DNA from: Nitrospirota bacterium
GTDB taxonomy: Bacteria; Nitrospirota; Thermodesulfovibrionia; SZUA-242
Assembly: GCA_027021335.1 (NCBI GenBank)
Contig: JALUUO010000024.1
Location: 1 to 63,029, forward strand
Direction: 5' to 3'
Length of the DNA stretch: 63,029 nucleotides
In this document: positions 43,942 to 52,174 of the stretch, one piece after another
Position numbering within the stretch: the stretch's first letter is position 1
How the letters are laid out: each line of letters opens with the position of its first letter
Notes under the pieces: generated by a model
Told to the model about the DNA's origin: nothing
What the model saw: the letters and a program-made list of their open reading frames with translations, nothing else
Database searches by the model: none
Made by a program: the position numbers and the translations under genes

Positions 43942-44939
43942 TCGACAACCTGTTAAAAAAGTGGCATAGATTCTCATTTTTCCAGGCCGTACAACTTCTT
44001 GAACGTGCTGTTCCGGAAGCCGCTCAAGTCGGCCACGGAGGAAGACCGGAGAAAGAGATAATCCGCTTCAGGCCGGATGCATCTTTGGCGTTTCCTGACT
44101 CGGACATCGTAAGCATCGAAGAGCTGCCGACAAGCAGCGGTGGTAAGCGATACAGAATCACCATCTCGTTTCTTGGCCTTTACGGTTCATCTTCACCTAT
44201 GCCGACTTATTTCACTGAAGACATCCTCTGGGAGGAGGGTTACGCCACCAGGGTACGTGACTTTCTCGATATCTTTCATCACCGGTTGATATCACTTTTT
44301 TACCGCACTTGGTCTAAATACCGATACTATATTCAATTCAGAAAAGGAGGATCTGACCCGCTATCCAAACGCCTGATCTGGTTTATCGGTCAACTAAACG
44401 AAGAAACACATCCTGAGGAGGGAAAAGAGGGGAGAAAAGAAAAAATAATTTCTCCGGTTCGCTTCCTGAAATATGCTGGCGCCATGACACAGCAGCCTCG
44501 TTCCGCAAGTCTTCTTGAAGGAATTCTAACGGATTATCTTGAAGGAATTCCGGTCAAGATCAAGCAGTGCATAGAGCGCCGTGCCGTAATAAGTAAAAGG
44601 CAGCGAAATGCTCTGGCTGAAAAAAATTGCACCCTTGGCAACAACTTTACAATAGGTGCTACCCTGCCGGACCGAAGCGGCAAGTTTCGGATCGTAATAG
44701 GTCCGATCAAGTATGATAAGCTTGGAGGTTTTCTTCCAGGCAACCACGACTACCGTTCGGTTAGTGAAATCCTTGATGCTTACCTGGTGGACGGACTGGA
44801 CTACGATATGGAAGTCAAGATTCAGGCACAAAATATACCAGGCGTAAAACTTTCGGAATCAGACGCATCAGGGCTTGGACGAAACACCTGGCTTTCAACA
44901 CCGCTTAGTGAAACGGAATCCGTGTTTTTAGAGTTTTAA
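43905..44939 (+). CDS. tssG: T6SS baseplate subunit TssG
   Basis: A 344-residue TssG. The beginning (RTADNTLIDNLLKKWHRFSFFQAVQLLER) and later FRPDASLAFPDSDIVSIE, PMPTYFTEDILWEE, RDFLDIFHHRLISLFYRTWSKYRY and the C-terminal GSGLGRNTWLSTP-like NTWLSTP are family signatures. It starts with TTG, with AAAAAGGAGAG ten bases upstream, and overlaps tssF. It ends the plus operon; no VgrG, PAAR or effector gene follows. Confidence 0.93.
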   Translation: MAAQNRTADNTLIDNLLKKWHRFSFFQAVQLLERAVPEAAQVGHGGRPEKEIIRFRPDASLAFPDSDIVSIEELPTSSGGKRYRITISFLGLYGSSSPMPTYFTEDILWEEGYATRVRDFLDIFHHRLISLFYRTWSKYRYYIQFRKGGSDPLSKRLIWFIGQLNEETHPEEGKEGRKEKIISPVRFLKYAGAMTQQPRSASLLEGILTDYLEGIPVKIKQCIERRAVISKRQRNALAEKNCTLGNNFTIGATLPDRSGKFRIVIGPIKYDKLGGFLPGNHDYRSVSEILDAYLVDGLDYDMEVKIQAQNIPGVKLSESDASGLGRNTWLSTPLSETESVFLEF

Positions 44940-45127
44940 GTTCCGGATTCAAACATAAAAACAGGACATTTCTATTACAGAAGTTTAAGAGATAAAGCCC
45001 CCTGTTGTCTGTCTGTAACCCCTCGGAAAGATTGTATTTTTGTCTTCAGAATCGTAAGACCCCTAGGTATCAGCACAAAAAACCCGTAAAACATCAGGAA
45101 TATAGCGATATTCTACATTTTTGCGCT

Positions 45128-45787
45128 TTATTGTGTTAGAAAAGATTCGATTATCGGAATGGCTTTTTCAAGAAAATCCTCTGCGTAGCTTATGGTTTCA
45201 TTTAGGTTGTCATTGGTGTCTGGAATTGAAACACGTATGAATGCAGCATCGCTCCGGTTATGCAGGATAGAGTTATAGATCATGCCAAGTTTCAGCATGT
45301 ATTGGTTAGTCAGCTTTTTACCCTGCATATCGTACCAATATAGGAATACTGTCTTGTCGCTATCCTTTTGATAAACAGCTTCCACAATTTTTTGAGGAGC
45401 TAGTTTTCCAAGCTGGACTGATCGAACTCGTTCCTCCAGTTGAAACCATCCTGAACCAGGCAGACAATGCTTGGGCGAATGAATCTGAGCTCCCTCGCGT
45501 TGAGTTCTGTAATAGCCGATATAAAGCAAAATAGAGCGGTCTTTATAAACATAGGACCTAAATATGTAATCATCCACTCTCAGGTTGTCCAAGGTCTCTT
45601 CATCAAAAAAATGGTCTTTTAGAGTCGTCCAGTTTCCCAGTTTGGCAGGAAACTCGGCAAGTGGTTTTTTGAGAGGAACAGCTTCTACATCTAAATAATA
45701 ATTAATATATATGCCTGTAATCACAAGCAGTATGCAGCAGACGTAAAATCGCCAGCTCGTCATTCTATTTTTGCTTTGCTCCATCAC
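45128..45787 (-). CDS. epsI: EpsI-family exosortase-associated protein
   Basis: A 219-residue periplasmic protein with one N-terminal membrane anchor (about residues 13-31, FYVCCILLVITGIYIN). The EpsI domain is recognised by FPAKLGNWT, LYIGYYRTQREGAQIHSPKHCLPGSGW and the VFLYWYDMQGKKLTNQYMLKLGM segment. EpsI partners exosortase in extracellular polysaccharide or PEP-CTERM systems. Its start overlaps the exosortase stop by four bases, so it is translationally coupled. The rest of an EPS gene cluster is not seen in this window. Confidence 0.85.
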   Translation of the reverse strand: MMEQSKNRMTSWRFYVCCILLVITGIYINYYLDVEAVPLKKPLAEFPAKLGNWTTLKDHFFDEETLDNLRVDDYIFRSYVYKDRSILLYIGYYRTQREGAQIHSPKHCLPGSGWFQLEERVRSVQLGKLAPQKIVEAVYQKDSDKTVFLYWYDMQGKKLTNQYMLKLGMIYNSILHNRSDAAFIRVSIPDTNDNLNETISYAEDFLEKAIPIIESFLTQ

Positions 45788-46653
45788 AAGTTGCTTTTGT
45801 CCTTGTCTTTTCTTTTACCGCCTATTTTACTTAAGACAACTCCAACTCCAATAAGCATTGCCATGGAAACAGCAAATATTACCATTCCGGCAAATTCGTG
45901 AAAAAAGCCTTCGGCGGCTTTTTCTCCGTATTGGTGTGCGAGAATTCCTGTGCCTATAACTCGTACGGCATTTGCCAACACAGCGATTGGGATGGTAGAG
46001 ATTACCAAGATAATCTTTTTCGTCAAGCTTTTTTGTGAAAAATATGCGTAGGCAACACCAAGTGCAAGAAGAGACATGAGCGATCTGATTCCACTACAGG
46101 CGTCGGCTACTTCTAATGTGATTGCAGGAAGCATAATAATGTTACCTTCGCGGTAGACGGAAATACCTATGGACTGAAGCACAATAACGGAGTATTTGGC
46201 AACAAAGAGTTTAAGTGGAAAAGCAATTGCATCATAAAGCATATAAGGCAGCGGAATCATAAAGTAAAGATAGCCGTAGGGAAGAAATGCATAACGGAAA
46301 AAACTCATGCCGAGATTGGAAATAATCAGTCCGGCCAGCACTACAAGCATGGAAATACGCATAGTGAAAAGCTCGGCTGCCAGGTAACCGAATACGTAAA
46401 TACATAACCCGGATATAAGAACAATAAGGCCCCAGTTAGAGGGCGAGATGGGTGTTTGGATAAGTGAATGCCTTTTTTGCCAAAGTAGGTAGAGGGCAAT
46501 TAATGGCACAAGGAAACCATGAGAGTAATTAGGATCATTCGACCAATCTCCAACCATTTTTAAAATGACTGAATAATAGAGGGACAGAAACAGGACGATA
46601 AGAATACATCCGGCAAATATGTGGCTTGATGAAACGCTATTGTGTTTGTCCAT
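45784..46653 (-). CDS. Exosortase
   Basis: A 289-residue multispan inner-membrane transpeptidase. The catalytic triad of exosortases is visible: Cys186 in VADACSGIRSL, Arg231 in NAVRVIGTGIL and His252 in FFHEFAGMVIF. About eight hydrophobic segments cover the length, with GFLVPLIALYLLW near the start. Exosortases recognise PEP-CTERM-type signals (PEP or VPLPA-like), transfer the protein and couple to EPS. I found no PEP-CTERM protein in the window, so the substrates must lie elsewhere. The subtype is not assigned. Overlaps epsI. Confidence 0.88.
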   Translation of the reverse strand: MDKHNSVSSSHIFAGCILIVLFLSLYYSVILKMVGDWSNDPNYSHGFLVPLIALYLLWQKRHSLIQTPISPSNWGLIVLISGLCIYVFGYLAAELFTMRISMLVVLAGLIISNLGMSFFRYAFLPYGYLYFMIPLPYMLYDAIAFPLKLFVAKYSVIVLQSIGISVYREGNIIMLPAITLEVADACSGIRSLMSLLALGVAYAYFSQKSLTKKIILVISTIPIAVLANAVRVIGTGILAHQYGEKAAEGFFHEFAGMVIFAVSMAMLIGVGVVLSKIGGKRKDKDKSNL

Positions 46654-46917
46654 GAAAACTCTGCAGCCGACTATGAAAGCGAATATAGCCAGCCTTTAAA
46701 CCAGAAGAAAGAAGACCTGGGAGGGTAAGTACTAAGTATTTAATTATCACTTTTGAAAGTTCGGCGATCCTGTATTAAATTGCTGTTCGTATTAAAGCTA
46801 TTCTCTGCTCATTGAGTTTATTTCAATATCGGCCATTTAGCCGCCCTGATTAATATTTTCATTATAGACCAAGTTGAGTGCTTTTTACTTCTTAGAGCCT
46901 TCTTTTACGCGCTTTTC

Positions 46918-46929
46918 ATTTTAAAACGT
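46918..46929. promoter_or_regulatory. ATTTTAAAACGT site upstream of SNF2 gene
   Basis: This 12-mer also occurs at both sites in the T6SS divergent promoter (37705 and 37748). It sits 172 bases before the SNF2 start in the 448-base spacer after the exosortase gene. A third match to an AT-rich word of this length is suggestive rather than conclusive. Confidence 0.3.
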
Positions 46930-46961
46930 GCGATACAGCTTGCCCTTGATATACTACATCA

Positions 46962-46990
46962 TTTAAGATACCGGCAAATGGTATTTTAAA
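46962..46990. promoter_or_regulatory. 29-bp imperfect inverted repeat upstream of SNF2 gene
   Basis: TTTAAGATACC (46962-46972) and GGTATTTTAAA (46980-46990) are complementary at 10 of 11 positions with a 7-base spacer, and a further ATACC follows at 47000. It lies about 110 bases before the SNF2 start, a typical place for an operator. The rest of the spacer shows no gene. Confidence 0.45.
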
Positions 46991-47101
46991 GTCATATACC
47001 GTCTGTATCTTTTGTGATACTCCGTTATGATTATACCCCCTGTCGTTTAACGCAAAAATCTATAAACCATCTAAGCCTAAACGCACAAGATTTTTTGCCT
47101 G

Positions 47102-49837
47102 TTGCAATATAAAAAATATGGAATGAACTACTACATTAGACTGACTCCTACAGGCCATCTTCGCCTGCTGGAGGGCGACGACAATGCCGGGACAACACCC
47201 GATGCCTGGATGAAGAAAGTTGCGGCCGCATTTTCGTCATCCCAGGCTGAAGGGCTTTTTACACTTGCCGCCACAAGGCCGGATACACCGCCGCCATCGT
47301 CGCTTTCATTCTGGCGGGATTTCGCCTGCCGCTACCTGACACAGCTCTGTCGTACACCCGAGTCTGCCGGAAAACAACTCAACCCGATTGAGCCGCCTTC
47401 TGATTCCGAACTGGCAACTATGCTGCTTTCGGCTCCTCCCATGCAGGGAGGAGAGTATCTTAGTTCCGAGGTTTTTCGCAGCCTTTGGCTGGACCTGGAC
47501 TCGTGGGCGCTTAAAGATATCGCCGCATCAAAGGACGGCCTGGTCGGATGGTTGAAGAAAAACGCAGCCTCCTGGCATCAGGTCGGACGCGTCTGCTTTC
47601 ACCTTGCAGAGAATAAGAGGGATCCCGAGCTGCCTTTCGCGTTTCTGGCCACCTATGCGCCAAGCCTTTCAAAGGGGGGGCAAGTACAGTACCGGCCGCT
47701 TGGCAAAGCCCTTCAGGAATATGCGGGAGCAAGAAATAAGAAAGAGCTTATCAACCTGCTTTTGCCAGTACATCGGGCATCTGAAAAAGTAGATTTTGTC
47801 AAGAAGATGGTTGATTCAGGCGATCTTTTTCATCCTCTGGCATGGAGTCCTGACGAAGCCTACCACCTGCTAAAGAACGTACCCCTTCTTGAGGAAAGCG
47901 GACTCCTGGTACGCCTTCCGGACTGGTGGCAAAAGCGCCCCCGTCCGCGCGTGGCCGTGACCATCGGCGGGAACAAACAGAGCAAGTTAGGTATAGATGC
48001 AATGCTGGACTTCAAGGTCGGTATTACCCTTGGAGACCAAAACCTGACTAAAGGCGAATGGCGTAAAATCATGGCCTCGCAAGACGGCTTGGCATACATC
48101 AAGGGGCAGTGGATTGAAGTAGACAGAAAAAAACTCTCAGAAGCTCTTGAGCACTGGAAACAGGTGGAAGCCGAAGCAGCCGGGGAAGGAATCTCATTTA
48201 TCGAAGGTATGCGTCTTCTGGCTGGAGCGCCGGCAAACTTAAGTCTTGATGGTTCGCCTGAAGAGGTGGAACATGATTGGGCTTTCATCAACGCCGGCAA
48301 ATGGCTTTCCAAAACTCTCTCGGACCTGCGCAATCCAGACGGATTGAAAAACTCCGGAGTGCACAGCAAGGAGTTTCACGGCAGACTCCGTCACTACCAG
48401 AAAACCGGGCATAACTGGCTCTGGATGCTGTCAAGCCTCGGACTCGGCGCCTGTCTTGCCGATGATATGGGACTTGGCAAAACAATTCAGATAATATCTC
48501 TTCTGCTGACTCTTAAAGAGGCAAATAAAAAGAAATCGTCAGTTGTCAAGCCATCGCTTCTTGTGCTTCCGGCATCACTACTGGCTAACTGGAAGGCAGA
48601 GATTAAACGCTTTGCTCCGACACTCAAAGCATCTTTCATTCATCCCTCGGAAACGGAAAAAACAGTTCTTACCTCCATGGCCGGGAAGGCCGGCGATGCT
48701 TTTGCAAAAACCGATGTCGTCTTTACCACCTACGGAATGCTGTTTAGACAAAAATGGCTGCTCGATATCAAATGGCGGCTGGTCATCCTGGATGAAGCCC
48801 AGGCCATTAAAAACCCTTCTACACGCCAAACTAAAACCGTCAAACAGCTTAAGGCTGATGCCAGAATCGCACTTACCGGCACTCCGGTAGAAAACCGGCT
48901 TTCCGATCTCTGGTCGCTCTTTGATTTTCTCTGCCCGGGCCTGCTTGGTTCGGCAACCAGGTTTAAAAAATTCGTCAAGGCCCTGGAGGCCAGAGAACAT
49001 GACAGCTACGCACCTCTTAGAAACCTGGTCGGGCCTTATGTTTTAAGACGACTTAAGACCGACAAGAGCATTATCGCTGACCTGCCTGATAAAACCGAGA
49101 TGAAGGCGTTCTGCGGCCTGGCGAAAAAACAGGCTGCAATGTACGCCAAATCTGTGCAGGAACTTGCAGCATCTCTCGAACAACTTGATGGGATTAAACG
49201 ACGAGGGATTGTACTGGCCTACCTTATGAGATTCAAACAGATATGTAATCATCCAAGCCAGTTTCTGGGAGACGGCCAATACAAGCCGGTAGACAGCGGC
49301 AAGTTCGATCGACTAAGAACAATCTGTGAGGAAATCATGTCACGGCAGGAAAAGACTCTTGTATTTACCCAGTTTCGTGAAATGACTGAGCCTATAGCCG
49401 CTTTTTTGGGAGAAGTCTTCGGCCGTGATGGTCTTGTGCTGCACGGTGGGACAGCAGTAAAAAAACGCAGAACTCTTATTGACATGTTTCAGAAGGAGGA
49501 TGGGCCGCCGTTTTTCGTGCTTTCCCTAAAGGCCGGCGGCACTGGTCTCAACCTCACAGCCGCGTCGCACGTGATTCACTTTGACCGCTGGTGGAATCCG
49601 GCCGTGGAAAACCAGGCTACAGACCGGGCCTTCCGCATAGGCCAGCACAGAAACGTGGTTGTACACAAGTTTATTTGCCGAGGTACAATTGAAGAGAAAA
49701 TCGATACACTGATCGAAGAGAAAAAAAACCTTGCCGACGATATCCTGAAGGCCGGGGCCGAATCCATGCTGACAGAGATGAGCAACGAGGAATTGCTCAA
49801 GGTAGTGGCCCTTGATATCGATCGGGCAGAATTATAA
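47102..49837 (+). CDS. SNF2-family DEAD-like helicase/ATPase
   Basis: A 911-residue SNF2-type double-stranded-DNA translocase. The first about 430 residues are a bacterial-type N-terminal domain (SNF2_assoc-like). Motif I DDMGLGKT lies near residue 454 (ACLADDMGLGKTIQIISLLL), motif II DEAQ near 563 (LVILDEAQAIKN), motif III GTPVENRL, and the C-terminal helicase lobe ends with RAFRIGQHRNVVVHKFICRGTIEEKI. Such proteins remodel or translocate DNA-protein complexes. The start may be TTG at 47102 or ATG at 47123. The next gene, 11 bases on, encodes a SWIM-finger protein, a frequent partner. Confidence 0.92.
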   Translation: MQYKKYGMNYYIRLTPTGHLRLLEGDDNAGTTPDAWMKKVAAAFSSSQAEGLFTLAATRPDTPPPSSLSFWRDFACRYLTQLCRTPESAGKQLNPIEPPSDSELATMLLSAPPMQGGEYLSSEVFRSLWLDLDSWALKDIAASKDGLVGWLKKNAASWHQVGRVCFHLAENKRDPELPFAFLATYAPSLSKGGQVQYRPLGKALQEYAGARNKKELINLLLPVHRASEKVDFVKKMVDSGDLFHPLAWSPDEAYHLLKNVPLLEESGLLVRLPDWWQKRPRPRVAVTIGGNKQSKLGIDAMLDFKVGITLGDQNLTKGEWRKIMASQDGLAYIKGQWIEVDRKKLSEALEHWKQVEAEAAGEGISFIEGMRLLAGAPANLSLDGSPEEVEHDWAFINAGKWLSKTLSDLRNPDGLKNSGVHSKEFHGRLRHYQKTGHNWLWMLSSLGLGACLADDMGLGKTIQIISLLLTLKEANKKKSSVVKPSLLVLPASLLANWKAEIKRFAPTLKASFIHPSETEKTVLTSMAGKAGDAFAKTDVVFTTYGMLFRQKWLLDIKWRLVILDEAQAIKNPSTRQTKTVKQLKADARIALTGTPVENRLSDLWSLFDFLCPGLLGSATRFKKFVKALEAREHDSYAPLRNLVGPYVLRRLKTDKSIIADLPDKTEMKAFCGLAKKQAAMYAKSVQELAASLEQLDGIKRRGIVLAYLMRFKQICNHPSQFLGDGQYKPVDSGKFDRLRTICEEIMSRQEKTLVFTQFREMTEPIAAFLGEVFGRDGLVLHGGTAVKKRRTLIDMFQKEDGPPFFVLSLKAGGTGLNLTAASHVIHFDRWWNPAVENQATDRAFRIGQHRNVVVHKFICRGTIEEKIDTLIEEKKNLADDILKAGAESMLTEMSNEELLKVVALDIDRAEL

Positions 49838-49848
49838 GGAGTCAGATA

Positions 49849-51015
49849 ATGAGTCGATACTACTACGGTTGGAGTCCATACGTTTCAGTGAGCGAGCGTC
49901 GTGCGCGTGCACGGAGAAAGATGGAGAAACTCAGAAAAAAAGGGATGGATATCAAGCCCGTGGAAATCGAGGGTAGAAAGATTGCACGAACGTTTTGGGG
50001 CAAGGCCTGGTGCAATCACCTGGAATCATTCAGCGACTACGAAAACAGGTTGCCGCGTGGCCGCACCTATGTCCGTAACGGTTCTGTATGCCATCTTGAC
50101 ATTGCCAAGGGCGAGGTCAACGCCATGGTCAGCGGCTCTGAAATCTATAAAGTTGAAATCTCTATCAAAACGCTTCCAAAAACTAAATGGAAAGGATTGA
50201 AGGACAGCTGCGCCGGGCGGATCGGTTCACTTCTGGAGCTGCTTCAGGGCAGAGTTTCCGACAGTGTGATGCAAGTTGTAACCGACCGTAACAAGGGGCT
50301 GTTTCCTCTGCCCGGAGAGATCAAACTTAATTGTAATTGCCCCGATTGGGCTGTTATGTGCAAGCATGTAGCGGCAGTACTCTACGGAGTGGGGGCACGG
50401 CTTGACCAAGAGCCGGAACTGCTGTTTCTTCTTCGGGGAGCAAATCATGAAGAGCTGATCAGCGCCGAGGCCGATGTGGCTGCTGCTTCCGTAAGAACAA
50501 AAGGCGGCCGCAAACGTATCGCGGACGATGCTATTACAGATGTGTTCGGCATCGAGATGTCGGAAGATATGACACCTGCTAAAACAAAACCCTCATCACG
50601 TCGTAAAAAAGCAGCGCCAAAGTCCAAAAAGGTTTCCAAAAAAACTTCGAAAAAAGTCTCGAAAAAAGTCTCGAAGGTTATAGCCAAAAGTAAAGTGAAA
50701 AGCAAAGTAAAAAGCAGCAAGAGTAAAACTGTGGTGACAAAAACCACCAAGCCTCAGAAAGCCAAACTAAAGGGAACGAAGCAATCCGCCCGAAGTGCCG
50801 GCACCGTTACCGGCAAGGCGGTTACCAGGCTGCGCGTGAAGTTTGGCATGTCGCAAAGCCAGCTTGCAAGGCTTCTGGGCGTGAGTGCGCCTACTATCGG
50901 AAACTGGGAAAAAAAGCCTGAGAGACTTGATCTTAAGCCCAGCTCACTAAGTGCTTGGAACATGGCAAAAAAAATGACGAAGCAGCAGGCCTGGCAAAAA
51001 CTGGATGAGTCATGA
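49849..51015 (+). CDS. SWIM zinc-finger protein with lysine-rich linker and XRE-like HTH
   Basis: A 388-residue protein. The first about 150 residues start YYYGWSPYVSVSERRARARRK; a SWIM zinc finger follows at about 162-174 (CNCPDWAVMCKH, the CxCxnCxH pattern). From about 240 to 315 comes a very lysine-rich, Ser/Ala/Val low-complexity segment with KKVSKK-type repeats, like histone H1 tails. The C-terminal about 60 residues fit a Cro/C1-like helix-turn-helix (FGMSQSQLARLLGVSAPTIGNWE). The combination should bind DNA by several parts. GGAG precedes the ATG and it is coupled to the SNF2 gene. Confidence 0.82.
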   Translation: MSRYYYGWSPYVSVSERRARARRKMEKLRKKGMDIKPVEIEGRKIARTFWGKAWCNHLESFSDYENRLPRGRTYVRNGSVCHLDIAKGEVNAMVSGSEIYKVEISIKTLPKTKWKGLKDSCAGRIGSLLELLQGRVSDSVMQVVTDRNKGLFPLPGEIKLNCNCPDWAVMCKHVAAVLYGVGARLDQEPELLFLLRGANHEELISAEADVAAASVRTKGGRKRIADDAITDVFGIEMSEDMTPAKTKPSSRRKKAAPKSKKVSKKTSKKVSKKVSKVIAKSKVKSKVKSSKSKTVVTKTTKPQKAKLKGTKQSARSAGTVTGKAVTRLRVKFGMSQSQLARLLGVSAPTIGNWEKKPERLDLKPSSLSAWNMAKKMTKQQAWQKLDES

Positions 51016-51169
51016 TGACCGCCTGGCCACAACCGGAAACAATTATTAAGAAGGGCTTAGGAGTAAGCCTCTGGAGCGCTTTCTTATTCCGTTTAGGCGT
51101 TTTATGCTCCGTATGTCGGAATAAATTATGACTATAACTGAATGTTTTATAGGTAACGCCTCTGCTTAC

Positions 51170-52174
51170 TTAATAATAAACGGCACGTCTGCTTCTGCTT
51201 ATACCTTTAAATGTATAGGTTAGTTCTAACCCTGCCGCAAATGAACTCCAGTTTACCTCGTTCAGAAGGGTTTCAACATATCCTCCATCTGCACCGAAAA
51301 CCCGGTCTAAGCCCGGATCCGTTGACCACTGCTGCATATCCAGGTAGATTTTTAATGACCATCGCTCATTAAAAACATACGCCCCTCCGGCAGAGGCGAC
51401 AATGCCGGTTCCATCGGCATCGTGTTCAAAGCTGATGGGATGCGCTAAATCATCTCTCAAGTTCCAGTTTGCTTTAGCGTAGTAATCGGCCCAGTGGTAT
51501 TCAAAACTTCCAAATAGAGCTATCTTTTCACTTGCCTGTAAAGACAACTCCAGACCTATCCAAGGGCCTTTCCACTGGGTTTCGTATGTACTGTCCAATC
51601 CATAAAAAGGTCCCAAAGGAGACACCTTTGAATATAAGTCAGGACGGGAAACTGTCTGGTAGCCGTTCGTCATACGCAGGTTCTGCCGACTGGATGAATA
51701 CCCCATAAGAGGTGTAATTCTTATTCGGTCGGAAACAAGCCTAAACTGATAACCAAGTCCTAACGACGCATCAGATACATTCCCGTTGTTAGCACTGTTA
51801 CTTGAGCGGCTGAATTCCAGTGTCCTGTTATTTCCAGCGTAATCAGAGTCCCGGTTGTCACCAGAGAGAATCCAGCCGTAATCCAACATAACTTTTAAGA
51901 GAACAAATTTTTGATCTTTGCCTACTAAAAACCTGCCATCCGCTTTGAACTGTGAAATCTCAAGGTCACTCCATTTAAGCTCTGAAAGAACATTTACATA
52001 CGGTCCTGTAGAGTATAGGTTCCCCGCTATACTCCAATCAAGATTATCTACACGGGATCCCATACCCAGGCTGTATGCCATTTCCACATCATAATCCGCA
52101 TACACCTTTACGGGAAGAAACAAAAGCAGCGCTAAAGAGAAAAGCGCTCCGGTCCGAAACCATGCTTTAATCAT
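51170..52174 (-). CDS. Outer-membrane beta-barrel protein
   Basis: A 334-residue protein with a Sec signal peptide (cleavage near residue 26, VKVYA then DYD). The remainder alternates short hydrophobic and polar stretches as in a 10-strand beta-barrel, with an aromatic-ended C-terminus (ELTYTFKGISRSRRAVYY). Acidic loops such as SGDNRDSD and FEHDADGTG recall omptin-type or Protochlamydia outer membrane barrels, but the omptin catalytic set is not clearly present; I do not assign protease activity. Its ATG overlaps the zwf stop (ATGA), so it is co-translated with the pentose phosphate genes, an unusual pairing. Confidence 0.65.
   Translation of the reverse strand: MIKAWFRTGALFSLALLLFLPVKVYADYDVEMAYSLGMGSRVDNLDWSIAGNLYSTGPYVNVLSELKWSDLEISQFKADGRFLVGKDQKFVLLKVMLDYGWILSGDNRDSDYAGNNRTLEFSRSSNSANNGNVSDASLGLGYQFRLVSDRIRITPLMGYSSSRQNLRMTNGYQTVSRPDLYSKVSPLGPFYGLDSTYETQWKGPWIGLELSLQASEKIALFGSFEYHWADYYAKANWNLRDDLAHPISFEHDADGTGIVASAGGAYVFNERWSLKIYLDMQQWSTDPGLDRVFGADGGYVETLLNEVNWSSFAAGLELTYTFKGISRSRRAVYY

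Noticed and set aside
28174-44939. Sigma-54 promoter for the T6SS operons
   Set aside because: No TGGCAC-N5-TTGC match was found in the spacer 37534-37821, so RpoN control is not supported.
45099-45114. GAATAT-N4-ATATTC palindrome after tssG
   Set aside because: A 6-bp AT-rich stem between converging genes; may be a weak bidirectional terminator but no firm case.
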